Assembly (NCBI GenBank): GCA_903813345.2
Contig: CAIIXF020000011.1
Location: forward strand, 22,737,754-22,801,753
DNA length: 64,000 bases
Origin: Owenia fusiformis
Taxonomy: Eukaryota > Annelida > Polychaeta > Sabellida > Oweniidae
Reading direction: 5' to 3'
How positions within the stretch are numbered: the first letter of the stretch is position 1; each line of letters begins with the position of its first letter. The notes under the pieces are model-generated. The model had not been told where the DNA came from. It searched no databases and worked only from the letters and a program-made list of their open reading frames with translations. This document shows, piece by piece, positions 49,155-60,607 of the stretch. Position numbers and translations under genes: made by a program.

Positions 49155-51778
49155 ACCTTTGGATAATTTGCATAAATGTACTAAAAATGTACATGTAAAA
49201 AAAATTAAACTAAATAGTACAAAAATTTTAATTAAAATACATGTAGTATGTAGAGTATATCAAAAACGTGCCTTGAAAGCCACTTATTGTCAAGATAGAA
49301 GGTATTTTGATCGTTTAAATAGAAAATATAAACGTAATTATCAACGTAAGGAAGAAATGGAATTAATGAACATGTGTAATGATAAATACGATCAAAAGTC
49401 TTTCTGGAAACAAATTGGTAAAATAGGCATATCTGAAAATAGGCAAAACAGTATTCCTATGCAGGTTATCGACAGTGATGGTCAAATGTCAACCGATAAA
49501 AACACAATTTTGAACCAATGGGAAGTAGAGTTTCAGAAACTGTACAATCAAAAAGATAATCCCAATTACAACTCTGAGTTTTTTTCACTCTATTCAAACT
49601 GAGTACAACTCAATGAATACTGATGAGTCCAAGGACGTAAACCCTGATTTAAACAAAGATATTTCTTTACAGGAGGTCATGTCAAGCATAAAAAATGCTA
49701 AACTGAGAAAAGCCGCTGGTTTTGATCGAATACCTGCTGAGGTTATAAAAAACCGGGCGTGTATGACATTACTTCATTTGATTATCGCATACTCATTCAC
49801 TCACTCCATTGTTCCAGAACAATGGAACATGGGGATAATTAACCCAATTCCAAAATCTGGTAACAAAGATCGTTGAGTTCCTTTAAATAGCCGCGGAATA
49901 ACCTTGATCTCGATACCTTGTAAGGTTTATTGCGACATTATAAACTCACGCTTGACTGACTGGATTGAGAAAAATGGTAAACTTGTTGATGAACAAAACG
50001 GCTTTCGCAAGGAACGAAGCTGCCAGGACCATCTTTACTCATTATATTCTATTGTTCATAACAGACAATTATCTAAACTGTCAACTTTTGTTTGTTTCGT
50101 AGATTTTTCTAAAGCCTTTGATAATATTAACAGACAATATCTGTTTGTAAAACTGAATAGAATGGGCATTAAAGGTCGTATATATCATGCCATAGTCTCA
50201 CTTTATGAAAATGTGCAATGTGCGGTGAGAATAAATGGTACTTTAACAAATTGGTTTCCCGTTTCAAAGGGTGTGAAACAAGGGTGTAAAATTTCACCGA
50301 GTCTTTTTTCAATATATATTAACTCTTTAGCCACTGAGATTAAAAATTTAGGGCTTGGTGTAAAATATGGTTTGAATGAAAATATTAGTTTACTCTTATA
50401 TGCTGATGACATCGCTTTAATTGCTGCAAATGAGTTTGATCTTCAGACAATGTTAGATAAATTAAATGAATGGTGCAATAATTGGCGAATTCAAATCAAT
50501 ACTGAAAAAACCCAGGTTTTACATTTTCGCCCCAAAAATATTGTACAATCAAAATTTGTTTTTCTCTGTGGATTGAACACAATATCCTCTGTAAATGAAT
50601 ACCAATACCTAGGTTTGTATTTAGATGAGCACCTTACTTTTAAAAAGGCAATTGAAACATTAGCAGCCTCTGCTAGCAGAGCTCTTGGAGTCATTATTGC
50701 TAAATTTTACCATAAGGGAGGTTTTACCTTTGATGTTTTCACAAAACTTTATAATTCACTTGTTTTACCAATTATGACATATGGATCTGGTATTTGGGGA
50801 GATAAACCACGTGGACTGCTAAATAATGTTCAAAATAAGGCAGCCCGTTTCTTCCTATGTGTTGGAAAGTACACACCAAATGATGCTGTAAATGGCGATA
50901 TTGGATGGCCTTCATTTTATAGCGTTCAACTTAAGGAAACCTTTCGTCAGTGGTGTAGACTTACAAATATGAATAATTCCCGTGTTACTAAAAAGATATT
51001 TACTTGGTCCAAAAATGTAAGAAAATCCTGGGAATACCAGGTCATTAAGATTTTTGATCAAAATGGCTTAACAGATTTCACTGATAAAGAATGTACACAA
51101 ATCCATGGTACTAAGGCCAAGATTAAAAGTTTTCAAAAGAAACTTATCGATAAACATCAAATTGATTGGCATATAAACTTATGGAATGACAATAAAAACA
51201 AAGAAAATGGTAATAAACTTAGAAGTTATAGACTCCATAAATCTCGTTTTCATACCGAGGAATATGTTGAGATGTATTTACCTAGGATTTACAGACAAGC
51301 TCTGGCAAAACTTAGGTGTGGTGTATTACCTCTGAGGGTAGAAACTGGAAGATATAATCCCAAATTAGACCTTCATGACAGAATTTGTTTAATGTGTGAT
51401 ATGCAGGAAGTTGAAAATGAAATACACTTTCTAATAGATTGTCCATTGTATAATGATTTAAGATATGATGTTTTCACTTACATGTCATCATTGCATCCTT
51501 CTTTTGAAAATTCAACAAATTTAGCAAAATATTGTTTAATTATGTGTGATTGCAATGTTTACATGCTAGCAAAGCTAGTATATTGTATGTTTAAACGACG
51601 TAAATTATTTTTATTGTAAATTTTATTCAGTGTCTCATAAGTCGGCAACGGCTGGACGTGTACATATTATTCTTTTACCTCTACATGTGTATGTATATTT
51701 TAATTGTTTTTTAGTGTAAATTGTATACGTGTGACACTTAAATAAACTATTTTAAACTAAACTTTTTTTTTTAAACTA
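49155..51778 (+). pseudogene. Decayed non-LTR retrotransposon (LINE), reverse transcriptase
   Basis: Reverse transcriptase of a LINE, which copies its RNA into DNA at the target site. Seen: fragment 49159-49602 (pre-RT region); fragment 49613-49876 with KAAGFDRIPAEVIKN and NPIPKSG (early RT motifs); and 49904-51619 with FVDFSKAFDNI (motif A), VKQGCKISPSLFSIYIN (motif B) and LLYADDIALIA (catalytic YADD at 50399-50410). A C-terminal Cys/His cluster, ICLMCD...HFLIDC, is also present. A frameshift near 49603-49612 and a TGA at 49874-49876 break the frame. The endonuclease domain and any ORF1 are missing, so the copy is 5'-truncated. The 3' tail has AAATAAACTATTTTAAAC and a T-run. The clade (CR1/Jockey-like group) is a guess. 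It sits in intron 3 in the gene's orientation. Confidence 0.92.
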
Positions 51779-51877
51779 AGTATGCATAAGCATGTTTCAT
51801 TTGAATTGAATGATATGTATTTTAAGTCCTAAGTTTTCGAACAAATAATAAAAATGAAAAAAACTTCATTGTTACAG

Positions 51878-52064
51878 GCATTGTAATATGCAATTGGGTG
51901 GTGATGTTCAGCGTCCTTGTCTCCACTTGGTGTATGTTTGACAGTGCCGGACGGAGCTGGGTCAAAATGAAACGCTATCAACAGAGTCTGAAAGATCGTG
52001 AGCGAAGAAAGGGCCCAGGATCCGGGAGAAAATCTGGCAGTCGAAGGAGGAATTGGAGGCAAAG
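51878..52064 (+). CDS. DAGLA: DAGLA coding exon 4
   Basis: Acceptor TTACAG; donor GTATTT at 52065 (weak at +5). It completes Gly136 and encodes IVICNWVVMFSVLVSTWCMF (helix 4), then DSAGRSWVKMKRYQQ and a very basic stretch (KDRERRKGPGSGRKSGSRRR). Two bases remain for codon 198. Vertebrate DAGLA has MVVCNWVVILSV and FDPTGRTFVK at the same place. The basic stretch after helix 4 would lie on the cytosolic face by the positive-inside rule, and is more Arg/Lys/Gly-rich than I recall for vertebrates. Confidence 0.93.
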
Positions 52065-52626
52065 GTATTTACATACTGACTTTGGTTTCGTTTAAATTTG
52101 GGTGCAATAGTGCTAGTGATTTTGTGTTATTCTGCTGAAGATGTATTTATGTTTAGTTATGATTTATCGAATGATGCATTTTGTATTTTAATTTTTAGTG
52201 TTAAATATTTTAATTGTGTAATTTAACAGCTACAGTAGAATATAACATTTTTGTACTATTTAGTTTAAATTGCGTTTGTAAAATATAAATGTTTTTTAAC
52301 TAATATGATTAAAATATGTTCATGTTTACCTATTAGTAACTTACTTGTAGAAAATGATGTTCAATATTGAGCTTGGTAAATGTTTGTGCGTCTAAGCATG
52401 CAAGGGAATTTGGGAATTTTTTCAGAATAAAAATTAAAATGATACTCATTATAAGTTCATAAACGATCTAAATTTGAAATTGCATTGATTATAAAGTACT
52501 CTTTGAAAATGGCAGAAATTTCTCATTATCAACCAAAATGATTATTACCGTTGGAAGTTCTGAGATGTCATTGGTATGCCTTTTTATTCGCAAATCAAGG
52601 TTTTGTTAATAGTTACATTATAAATA

Positions 52627-52931
52627 CAGGGTGTCCAAAACAGGGTTATAAAAAGTCAACCTGCATACATGTATTTTTGAAATTTTAGAATTATTTAGAT
52701 TATTCCATGTGAATTTTGTTGTGAAAGTGTATAGAGAGGAGAGGTACCCACTTGGAGCATGGTTTGTAAGGTATTGTAGTTTTTGACTCAGTAGGCAGAT
52801 TATCATCAAACTTTCACAACAAAATAAACATCGAATGATCCAAATAATTCTGAAATTTCAAGGCAGAATATGCAAGTATGCAAGATTGACCTAGTGAATC
52901 AACTTTACTTGGTCCTGTTTTGGACACCCTG
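52627..52931. mobile_element. Tc1/mariner-type MITE, 305 bp
   Basis: The ends are CAGGGTGTCCAAAACAGG and the complementary CCTGTTTTGGACACCCTG, flanked by TA on both sides (52625-52626, 52932-52933). Internal sequence is also partly inverted (TTGTTGTGAAAGT and ACTTTCACAACAA). There is no coding. The CAGGGTGTCC terminus is shared with the element at 57472-59563. Confidence 0.85.
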
Positions 52932-52933
52932 TA

Positions 52934-53589
52934 TATATTATATTGTGATATATTTCGAATTCATAAATGATTTGTTCATGGGGATTGATTCAGCTATTCC
53001 TTGGAGTTGCCATTTTCTATTGTTTACTTTACCTTTGTTTATTTTATATACAATTTTAGTTGTGGTGTTAGATTATTAACATGCGTTTATATGTATTTTG
53101 ATTTTAGCCGTGAGCCTAGCGTTATTAGGTATACCATATGTAGATTGTTATTAAGATGTCTTTTAGAGACTTCAAGCTTGCTATTCCCCCTCCCCCTGCC
53201 CGCTAGTATATCTCATAATACTAACATATTTTCCCGGGGATTAGATTGAAATAGGGAGGAATAAACAAAGAAAAACAAATCAACAATAAGTTGATATTCA
53301 AAGTATTTAGAACTCCTTTGAAATGAGGAAGATCACTGAAAATTTTTTTGAGAGGAACTGTGAAGGAGATTGGATATTTTAGACTGGTTGTCTTCTGCAA
53401 TTATGTCTATAAGCCATAACTATAAATCACACTTTCCATCCCTACCCTTAAATAGAATTGCTCTTTTGTGAGGTAAGGCAAGTACTAAAACCAAGCTTTT
53501 CCTTACAGCTATCACCCAATGTGAAAATCCTTTGTCAGTTCAACTTACCCTCCCTCCCTTTCTACTACCCAAATAGGTAATAGATAGCA
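52934..53589. other. AT-rich intronic DNA, nothing recognised
   Basis: Short frames only, no domain and no defined repeat. Confidence 0.45.
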
Positions 53590-53768
53590 GGCCTGTAGCT
53601 GGGGCGTGAGGGTTGGAGGTCCAAAAATTCTTTCAAACTCATGCAGTTTTCACCATATTGAGTATTGTTCAAGTGGCTTTAGGCGGAAGGTCTCATATAT
53701 GCACCCCCTTTGGAATTTTTTGAAGTGACCCCCCCAGTCCCTTGGCAAAAGCTAGCTAGGTGCCTGAG
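53590..53768 (+). repeat. Dispersed 'GTAGCCAGG' repeat copy
   Basis: It starts GCAGGCCTGTAGCTGGGGCG, has the core TTTCAAACTCATGCAGTTTT, and continues with AATTTTTTGAAGTGACCCCC, ending near GCTAGCTAGGTGCCTGA. About 180 bp. Confidence 0.7.
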
Positions 53769-56100
53769 ATAGAGATATAATTCTTGCGTTATCTTTGCGC
53801 AATGAGGAATAGATGCCTCTAACAAGGAATAAGAAAGAACAAATTAATTGAGAAATGACTTAGTTTCGTTCATCATGGCGTGGCATGGGTCGTGTGGTGC
53901 TGTGAATGTTTTGAGTAGGTTTCTCTTCTCTAAAGTTGATTTATGCGAGTGTTGGGATTAAAAGAGAGCCATTAATTAGGCTACTTTCTCATAAAACCCT
54001 GGGAGTTCAGACAAAAGGTTTATTTAGGCCGTGATAATCCCAAATTGAACATTTTATGTGCACCTGAAAGCCTTGGGTGGATCAATAGAATGGTTGATTA
54101 TTTAGTATGATATACTACAGTACACATGATGTCCTGTTCAACAATTTTCTAGTGACAAGCCCCTCTTAGACCCCCCCCCTCCAAATGCACACCCCCTCCC
54201 CACCAGTAGATAAGGGGGGAGAGGTTCACTGTCTTGTCAAGACTGGCTCAACAATAACAAGGGCAGTATCGAGACAATGGGCAATATCAGAAAAACAAAG
54301 ATGTTCGAAAATCAGTTATAACCATCACTGCAAAACATCTCAAATTGAAAAATGTTTAAGCCAAAAAGCCCATTTACATGATAATTCATATGATTTCCTT
54401 TTGCACATTGCTTCGTTTGGGTTTGACAACATTTACAAACTCAAGAACCTAAAAAGTGGTGTCGCGGAAAGAAAACTAAATGACACCATTGTTGACATTA
54501 TCAATGTTAGGTGTCTATTCCCCATTCTCCTGCATCTACCCCTTTACGTCCCTTCATGAGATTCATATAATACTAGCTATTTAATTATAAAAAATATAGA
54601 GGAAACCAGGTATGTAAATTGATGCCACATTGTTAAAATTCATTTAATTATCCTGATAGTACTCCGTCTGGATTAATAATTCATATTACGTTGCAGGCGC
54701 CCATCATATCATACGCTAGCTTCAGTAGAATCAGTAGTCAGGTATCTCTTCATGTATTATAAGTACCATATGATATTTTATAAATGCCACATGATATCAA
54801 ATGATATTTTATTAATATCAAGTGATAACATATTAGATTTTATAAATATCATATCGTATTTTAAGTACCAGAGCTATAACACTGAGAAGTATCATATGAT
54901 ATTGTGAAAATATGGAATGGTTAAAAGTACATAAGATTTTGTACTATACTGGAATATACCTACTGAGTCATATGGTATTTCTGAAGCACTATATGGTATT
55001 ACATATGCTTTGATGTATATTTGTGTGTCTCACAATATGTGTCATATTATGTGTGTCACTGTAAACTGTGTGTCATTATGTGTGTGCACTGTAAAACTGT
55101 TTGTTATTCACACACTCGTTTATGAAATATTTTTTGGTTCATATTTACACTTTTAAAGTCTTAAAAAGTAACATCACATAAACATCAATTAAGGAATTCT
55201 AAAACCCTTGTAAGGTGCCAGTTTTACAATTTCATATCTTTAGCATGTGACAAATAACTTTATACATCCTTGCGGCTGATTTTTAATATTACGTTCCTTT
55301 GTGTCTCTGGATCAGACTGATTTCCACTTACCTACTATGTTTGAGTATTCATGAATATTGAAATGATTTTATTCTCATTAGCCAAATGTAACGAAATACA
55401 AGTATTTTTTTGGGGGGAGGGAATATAACCTCTTTGACATTGTGTTATACACATATCTCTATCTGTTAGACTTCTATAAACAATGTGTATGTTACAATTA
55501 AGCTGTGTGCTTTTTGGAGTTCTTTGGTAAGATCTACACATTTTTTTTACGCTGGTTTTATCCCATAATGCACCTTCACAATCATGTTGAATGAGACATG
55601 TTGATATTGCATCCCATAATGCAACACGATCATGTTTTTTATTTATTGAGTGAGCATAAAGGTTCTTTCTCTAATACTCTGTCTTTTACCAACAAAATTA
55701 ACCATCTAAAGTTTTGCATGCATTACTACGAGTGCATTAACCATGATATTGCATTAACTGCATTGCATTAACCATGATATTGCATTAACTGCATTGCATT
55801 ATCTACACTGATTCTTGCACCTGGCTTGCTTTTTAGTAATACTTAAACTATATAGAAATATATAGATCCCATGAGATATGGGACACATACCTTATCACTT
55901 AGATTTTTTACATGTACATGTATTTCTAGACAGAGATTTGTTAGGTGGGAGTGAAAAATCTACAAGTTACCATGTTTAGATACATAATAATAAGAAGAAA
56001 TTATTCAATAAATTCAAATACAGAAAACACGCATTTGTATTGTGCTCTTGTATTTAAGGATGGCTTGTACCTCATAAAATTTGAACTCAGGCACAATATT
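53769..56100. other. Intronic DNA with short AT repeats, no gene
   Basis: A 124-codon frame at 54185-54559 has no recognisable domain and begins in a C-rich tract. At about 54765-54990 the word CATATGATATT/TGATATTTTAT recurs in a loose array. At 55738-55800 a roughly 30-bp unit (GCATTAACCATGATATTGCA) occurs twice. CCCATAATGCA occurs twice near 55561 and 55612. Confidence 0.5.
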
Positions 56101-56116
56101 TTTATGTCACCACTTT

Positions 56117-56205
56117 TTGATCTGGTGTTCGGCGGTCAGTGTCTGCAACTAATGGCGTTTGTAACAAATGCCATGTGGTGACATTTTGCATGTTGATGCC
56201 TTTTC
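56117..56205 (+). mobile_element. GTGGTGACAT-family partial copy
   Basis: GATCTGGTGTTCGGCGGTC, then TTGTAACAAATGCCATGTGG, then TGACATTTTGCATGTTGATG matches the right half of the family. It lies 140 bp before a larger member. Confidence 0.55.
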
Positions 56206-57471
56206 TGTTTTTTTATTTGAATCTTTGATTGAACAAGTATAATCATGTCAAGGAGACATTTTGTTTAAGTAAAGTGAACTTGTTTGTGAGTTCCATGCTC
56301 TATAATGCCACATAAACATGTCATTTATTTAACCTTTATTATGTCACCACCAAAAGTGGTGACATATTGTTATGGTCTCCGTTTTTTTTGCGACGGCGGT
56401 TGGCGTCCGGCGTCTGGCGTCCGGCGTCTGGCGTCTGTAACAATTTCTTACAACTAGTGGATGAGCTCGGACCACTTTTTTACTCACACTATTGCATTTT
56501 TATAATTATGTTAATTATTTGTAGTTTATCATTTGCCATTGATTTTGAAAATAATAGGGTCTAGTTTTTCAGCCTCTTCGAATAATTGCCATTTATACCC
56601 CCCTTGCTACTTTTATGAGGGGGTAATACGATAAGCATCAATAATTTATGTTATATATCTCCAATCAAATTTGTATTTCTAGGGAATATGTATCTATATA
56701 TAACAAGTTCCCATGACAAGTTTGATCATGCTTGGTCAAGTGGTTGCCATGACAACACAACTTAAGTGCGAAAAATTGTAAATATTTCGAATAAATCCAC
56801 CAGTTCTTTAAAAGGTAAACGACTGCTAATCTCTTTGGATTGCACAAATCAGCATGAAGTTGACTATAAAAACATATTTAAGGAGTTTTCAATGAAATGG
56901 CATGATTAAAATGATAAATTGAATGATATCTATGACTCTAGTCCATAACTCTATTTGGTCACTATCATTCACATTGCTCAAAAGTGGGCGTGGCACTTTT
57001 AAGTAACTATCTTGAGTAATTCATGTTATGTACCTCCAATCACATTCATACTTTCAGGGAGTATGTAAGTATATAAAGCTAGTTGATATAGCAAGTCTGA
57101 TCATGTTTGGTTCAATGGTTGCCATGGAAACGTGCATGCAAACAATTGTAGCTATTTCAGATTAACAAGTAACTGCTAATCTCTTAAACCAATCAAAATA
57201 AAGTTGTGTTTGAAACCATTTTTGGTCAATAAAACAACATGATTCAGATGATTAATTGGTAATTGGTTGCTATGGTAACACAAATGAATGGCATTGTTCT
57301 TTGTAAATATACTTGTTTGGCTTGTGTGGAGATGGTAGATAGATATATACATAGTTAATTTAGATTAATTTCTGTATTCTCCACTGTTTTTCTTTAAAAT
57401 ACTATTTTAATTTCTATGATATGTACATATTTACAACATCATATTATGTCCTTATTTAATTAGCTTAACTA

Positions 57472-59563
57472 CAGGGTGTCCCAAAAGTATGCCCCCGCTA
57501 TGCAGACATATACCAATGTCTCCATAGTATGTGTCCTATATCATTTCAAAGCTCATCCAAAGTTACATTGATTTGTGTCTCCCTAGGCCATGTTAACAGC
57601 AGCAATGTTTTTCATATATGACCCTTAACGCGCTTTAAATAGGGATGTGGCATTTTGTAATCCCCATAAAATTTTGTTAAGCCATTTTAGAAGAGTTTCA
57701 TTGAATGATATCTATGACTCTAGTCCATAACTCTATTTGGTCACTATCATTCACATTGCTCAAAAGTGGGCGTGACACTTTTGAGTAACTATCTTGAGTA
57801 ATTCATGTTATGTACCTCCAATCACATTCATACTTTCAGTGAGTATGTATGTATATAAAGTTAGTTGATATAGCAAGTCTGATCATGCTTGGTGAAATGA
57901 TTGCCATGGAAACACAACTTACTATATTTATTAATATAAAGAAGTAAAAACAATTTGATAAATCTACACATAGTTCCAGATTGTACCAATCAATAAAAAG
58001 TTGACTTTGAAAACATATTATAGGAGTTTGTTTTAAGAAAACATGACTGAAATCATCTATTAGTCAATGATATCAACTCATGGTTGATTAATAAACAGAA
58101 ACTACTCTGTGTTCTTATATTGATAGATCTTAACACATTCAGCCTTTTATAGCAATTGTACCTGTTTTGTGATAAATAAAAGAAATATCAAAAGGGAACT
58201 ACAAGAGAAACTCTAGCTAAACTTCAAACTGATACTGCATCAAAGTCTATATTGAATGCAGTCATTGAAAAAGAATGGAGCCTGTATGCAAAAATCGGTA
58301 GACGTTGCATAGTTTCTGTAGAAGCAATGTACCATAATTCTACCATAACTATTACCTGGCCAGTAAATGCCAAAACACAAATGTAGATGTGAAAAAGTAA
58401 TTGATTCATCATTCACATTTGTTTGCAAATATATAGATGAAAAGGTGTTGACCAGTGGTCCCGTAATTGTTACATTAGACTCTCTTCGCAATATGTTCCA
58501 AACACATATGAGTGAACCTAATCCAACCAAACCTACACCAAAGTACAGAAGGTTAGATAACTTCAAAAGTGGACTTAGTATTCATTTTGGGAATAAACTC
58601 AATTTCTATTGCCCAAAAGAATCTTCATTGAAAAATGAACTTGTATTTGGCAATTTAAGGAGCATCCCCCAAAAATCTATTGCAGAGGCTTTTCATAAGA
58701 ATATCAATTCAGAACAAGATCTATTGACCAATGCTGGGTCGCATCTAAGACACATCATATTCAATGCCAAAACAAAATACCCCTCATTTAATTGGCCCCC
58801 AAGAACATTAGAACTTGCAAATAGAATGTACAAATCCATACCAAATGCTCCTAAGGAATTTAATGAATCTCCTCCGGGGCAATGAGAACAAGACTTTAAA
58901 TGAGAAACAACAGCGGCTTGTACATTCTTTTGGACAAGATATTTGTCTTGCAACTTCAAATGGATCAAGATACCAAAACATTATTTACAGAACAATGTTT
59001 ACCTTACTATCTTACTAACTTACCCCACCATACTAATATGTACAGTGTGTCCCGAAAGTATGGGCCCCATAGGCAGACGTATACAATGTCTCCATGGTAT
59101 GTGGCATATATCATTTTAAAGCTTATCTAAAGTTACATTGATTTGCCAAGTATCATGGTTCAACTCACAAATGGTAAAAGGTTACAGGCATTTCAAAACT
59201 TAACGTTTGGCCAAAAATATAGTTCATTTCAGTATCCTGGAAACAGCCCTGACCTGAATGTGACCATTAATATGGGTGCTATTGACGAAGATAGGGTGGA
59301 TATTGAGTTCTAAAAAGAGGACATTGAGGGTAGATACTCCAATGAAACTCTTCTAAAATAGCTTAACAAAATTTTAGGTGGATTACAAAATGCCACATCC
59401 CTATTTGAAGCATCATATATGAAAAACATTGGTGCTGTTAACATGGCCTAGGGAGACACAAATCAATGTAACTTTGGACGAGCTTTAAATTGATATAGGA
59501 CACATACTATGGACAACATTGGTATATGTCTGCATAGCAGGGGCATACTTTTTGGACACCCTG
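57472..59563 (+). mobile_element. TA-flanked element forming the inner part of the inverted repeat
   Basis: It starts CAGGGTGTCCCAAAAGTATG and ends with the complement of CAGGGTGTCCAAAAAGTATG, flanked by TA at 57470-57471 and 59564-59565. The TIRs extend about 230 bp inward. A third, similar terminus (CAGTGTGTCCCGAAAGTATG) occurs internally at 59043. By its ends and TA duplication it looks like a Tc1/mariner-type unit, but the internal frames show no DDE transposase I can recognise. Because the flanks are also inverted copies, the alternative is that these ends are simply part of a larger palindrome. Confidence 0.55.
58190..59018 (+). pseudogene. Degraded mobile-element protein remnant in the loop
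   Basis: Three overlapping + frames appear to be pieces of one coding region. About 58192-58386 ends in NAKTQM. Then 58367-58885 is a 172-codon frame with KYRRLDNFKSGLSIHF and FNWPPRTLELANRMYK. Then 58815-59018 holds EKQQRLVHSFGQDICLATSN. Switching frames between them implies at least two frameshifts. The segment LVHSFGQDIC-x-ATSNG recalls, from memory, a conserved segment in repeat-associated hypothetical proteins of marine animals (QDI-x-x-A-T/S-x-G). I cannot give a function. Not a live gene. Confidence 0.45.
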
Positions 59564-60607
59564 TAGTTAAGCTAATTAAATAAGGACATAATATGATGTT
59601 GTAAATATGTATATGTCGTAGAAATTAAAATAGTATTTTAAAGAAAAACAGTGGACAATACAGAAATTAATCTAAATGAACTATGTATATATCTATCTAC
59701 CATCTCCACACAAGCCAAACAAGTATATTAACAAAGAACAGTGCCATTCATTTGTATTACCATAGCAACCAATTACCAATTAATCATCTGAATCATGTTG
59801 TTTTATTGACCAAAAATGGTTTCAAACACAACTTTATTTTGATTGGTTTAAGAGATTAGCAGTTACTTGTTAATCTGAAATAGCTACAATTGTTTGCATG
59901 CACATTTCCATGGCAACCATTGAACCAAACATGATCAGACTTGCTATATCAACTAGCTTTATATACATACATACTCACTGAACGTATGAATGTGATTGGA
60001 GGTACATAACATGAATTACTCAAGATAGTTACTTTAAAGTGCCACGCCCACTTTTGAGCAATGTGAATGATAGTGACCAAATAGAGTTATGGACTAGAGT
60101 CATATATATCATTCAATTAATCATTTTAATCATGTTATTTCATTGAAAACTCCTTAAATATGTTTTTAAAGTCAACTTCATGCTGATTTGTGCAATCCAA
60201 AGAGATTAGCAGTCGTTTACCTTTAAAAGAACTGGTGAATTTATTCAAAATATTTACAATTTTTCGCACTTAAGTTGTGTTGCCATGGCAACCACTTGAC
60301 CAAGCATGATCAAACTTGTCATGGGAACTTGTTATATATAGATACATACTCCCTAGAAATATAAATTTGATTGGAGATATATAACATAAATTATTTATGC
60401 TTATCGAATAACCCCCTCATAAAAGTAGCAAGGGGGGTATAAATGGCAATTATTCGAAGAGGCTGAAAAACTAGACCCTATTATTTTCAAAATCAATGGC
60501 AAATGATAAACTACAAATAATTAACATAATTATTAAAATGCAATAGTGTGAGTAAAAAAGTGGTCCGAGCTCATCCACTAAACTTCCTATAACTTAACAA
60601 ATACTGT

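Larger units (their letters stand above)
48787..51877 (+). other. DAGLA intron 3 (3.1 kb)
   Basis: Almost filled by a small MITE (49018-49152) and a decayed LINE (about 49155-51778). The acceptor is TTGTTACAG ending at 51877. Confidence 0.85.
56455..60580. repeat. Giant inverted repeat, arms ~1.25 kb
   Basis: The left arm (56455 to about 57703) and right arm (about 59337-60580) are reverse complements along their full length with scattered differences. Checkpoints: AGTGGATGAGCTCGGACCAC with its complement at 60561-60580; GAATAATTGCCATTTATACC with its complement near 60430; the CAGGGTGTCC word at 57472 with its complement at 59563; and CATTTTGTAATCC with its complement near 59380. The spacer of about 1.6 kb has a degraded coding remnant. 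Inside the left arm a roughly 110-bp motif (CTCCAATCA...GTTGCCATGG) occurs near 56660 and 57040, and again in the spacer near 57820. Confidence 0.9.

Noticed and set aside
54185-54559. 124-codon + frame
   Set aside because: It starts in a C-rich low-complexity tract; no motif, no splice context and no family similarity were recognised.
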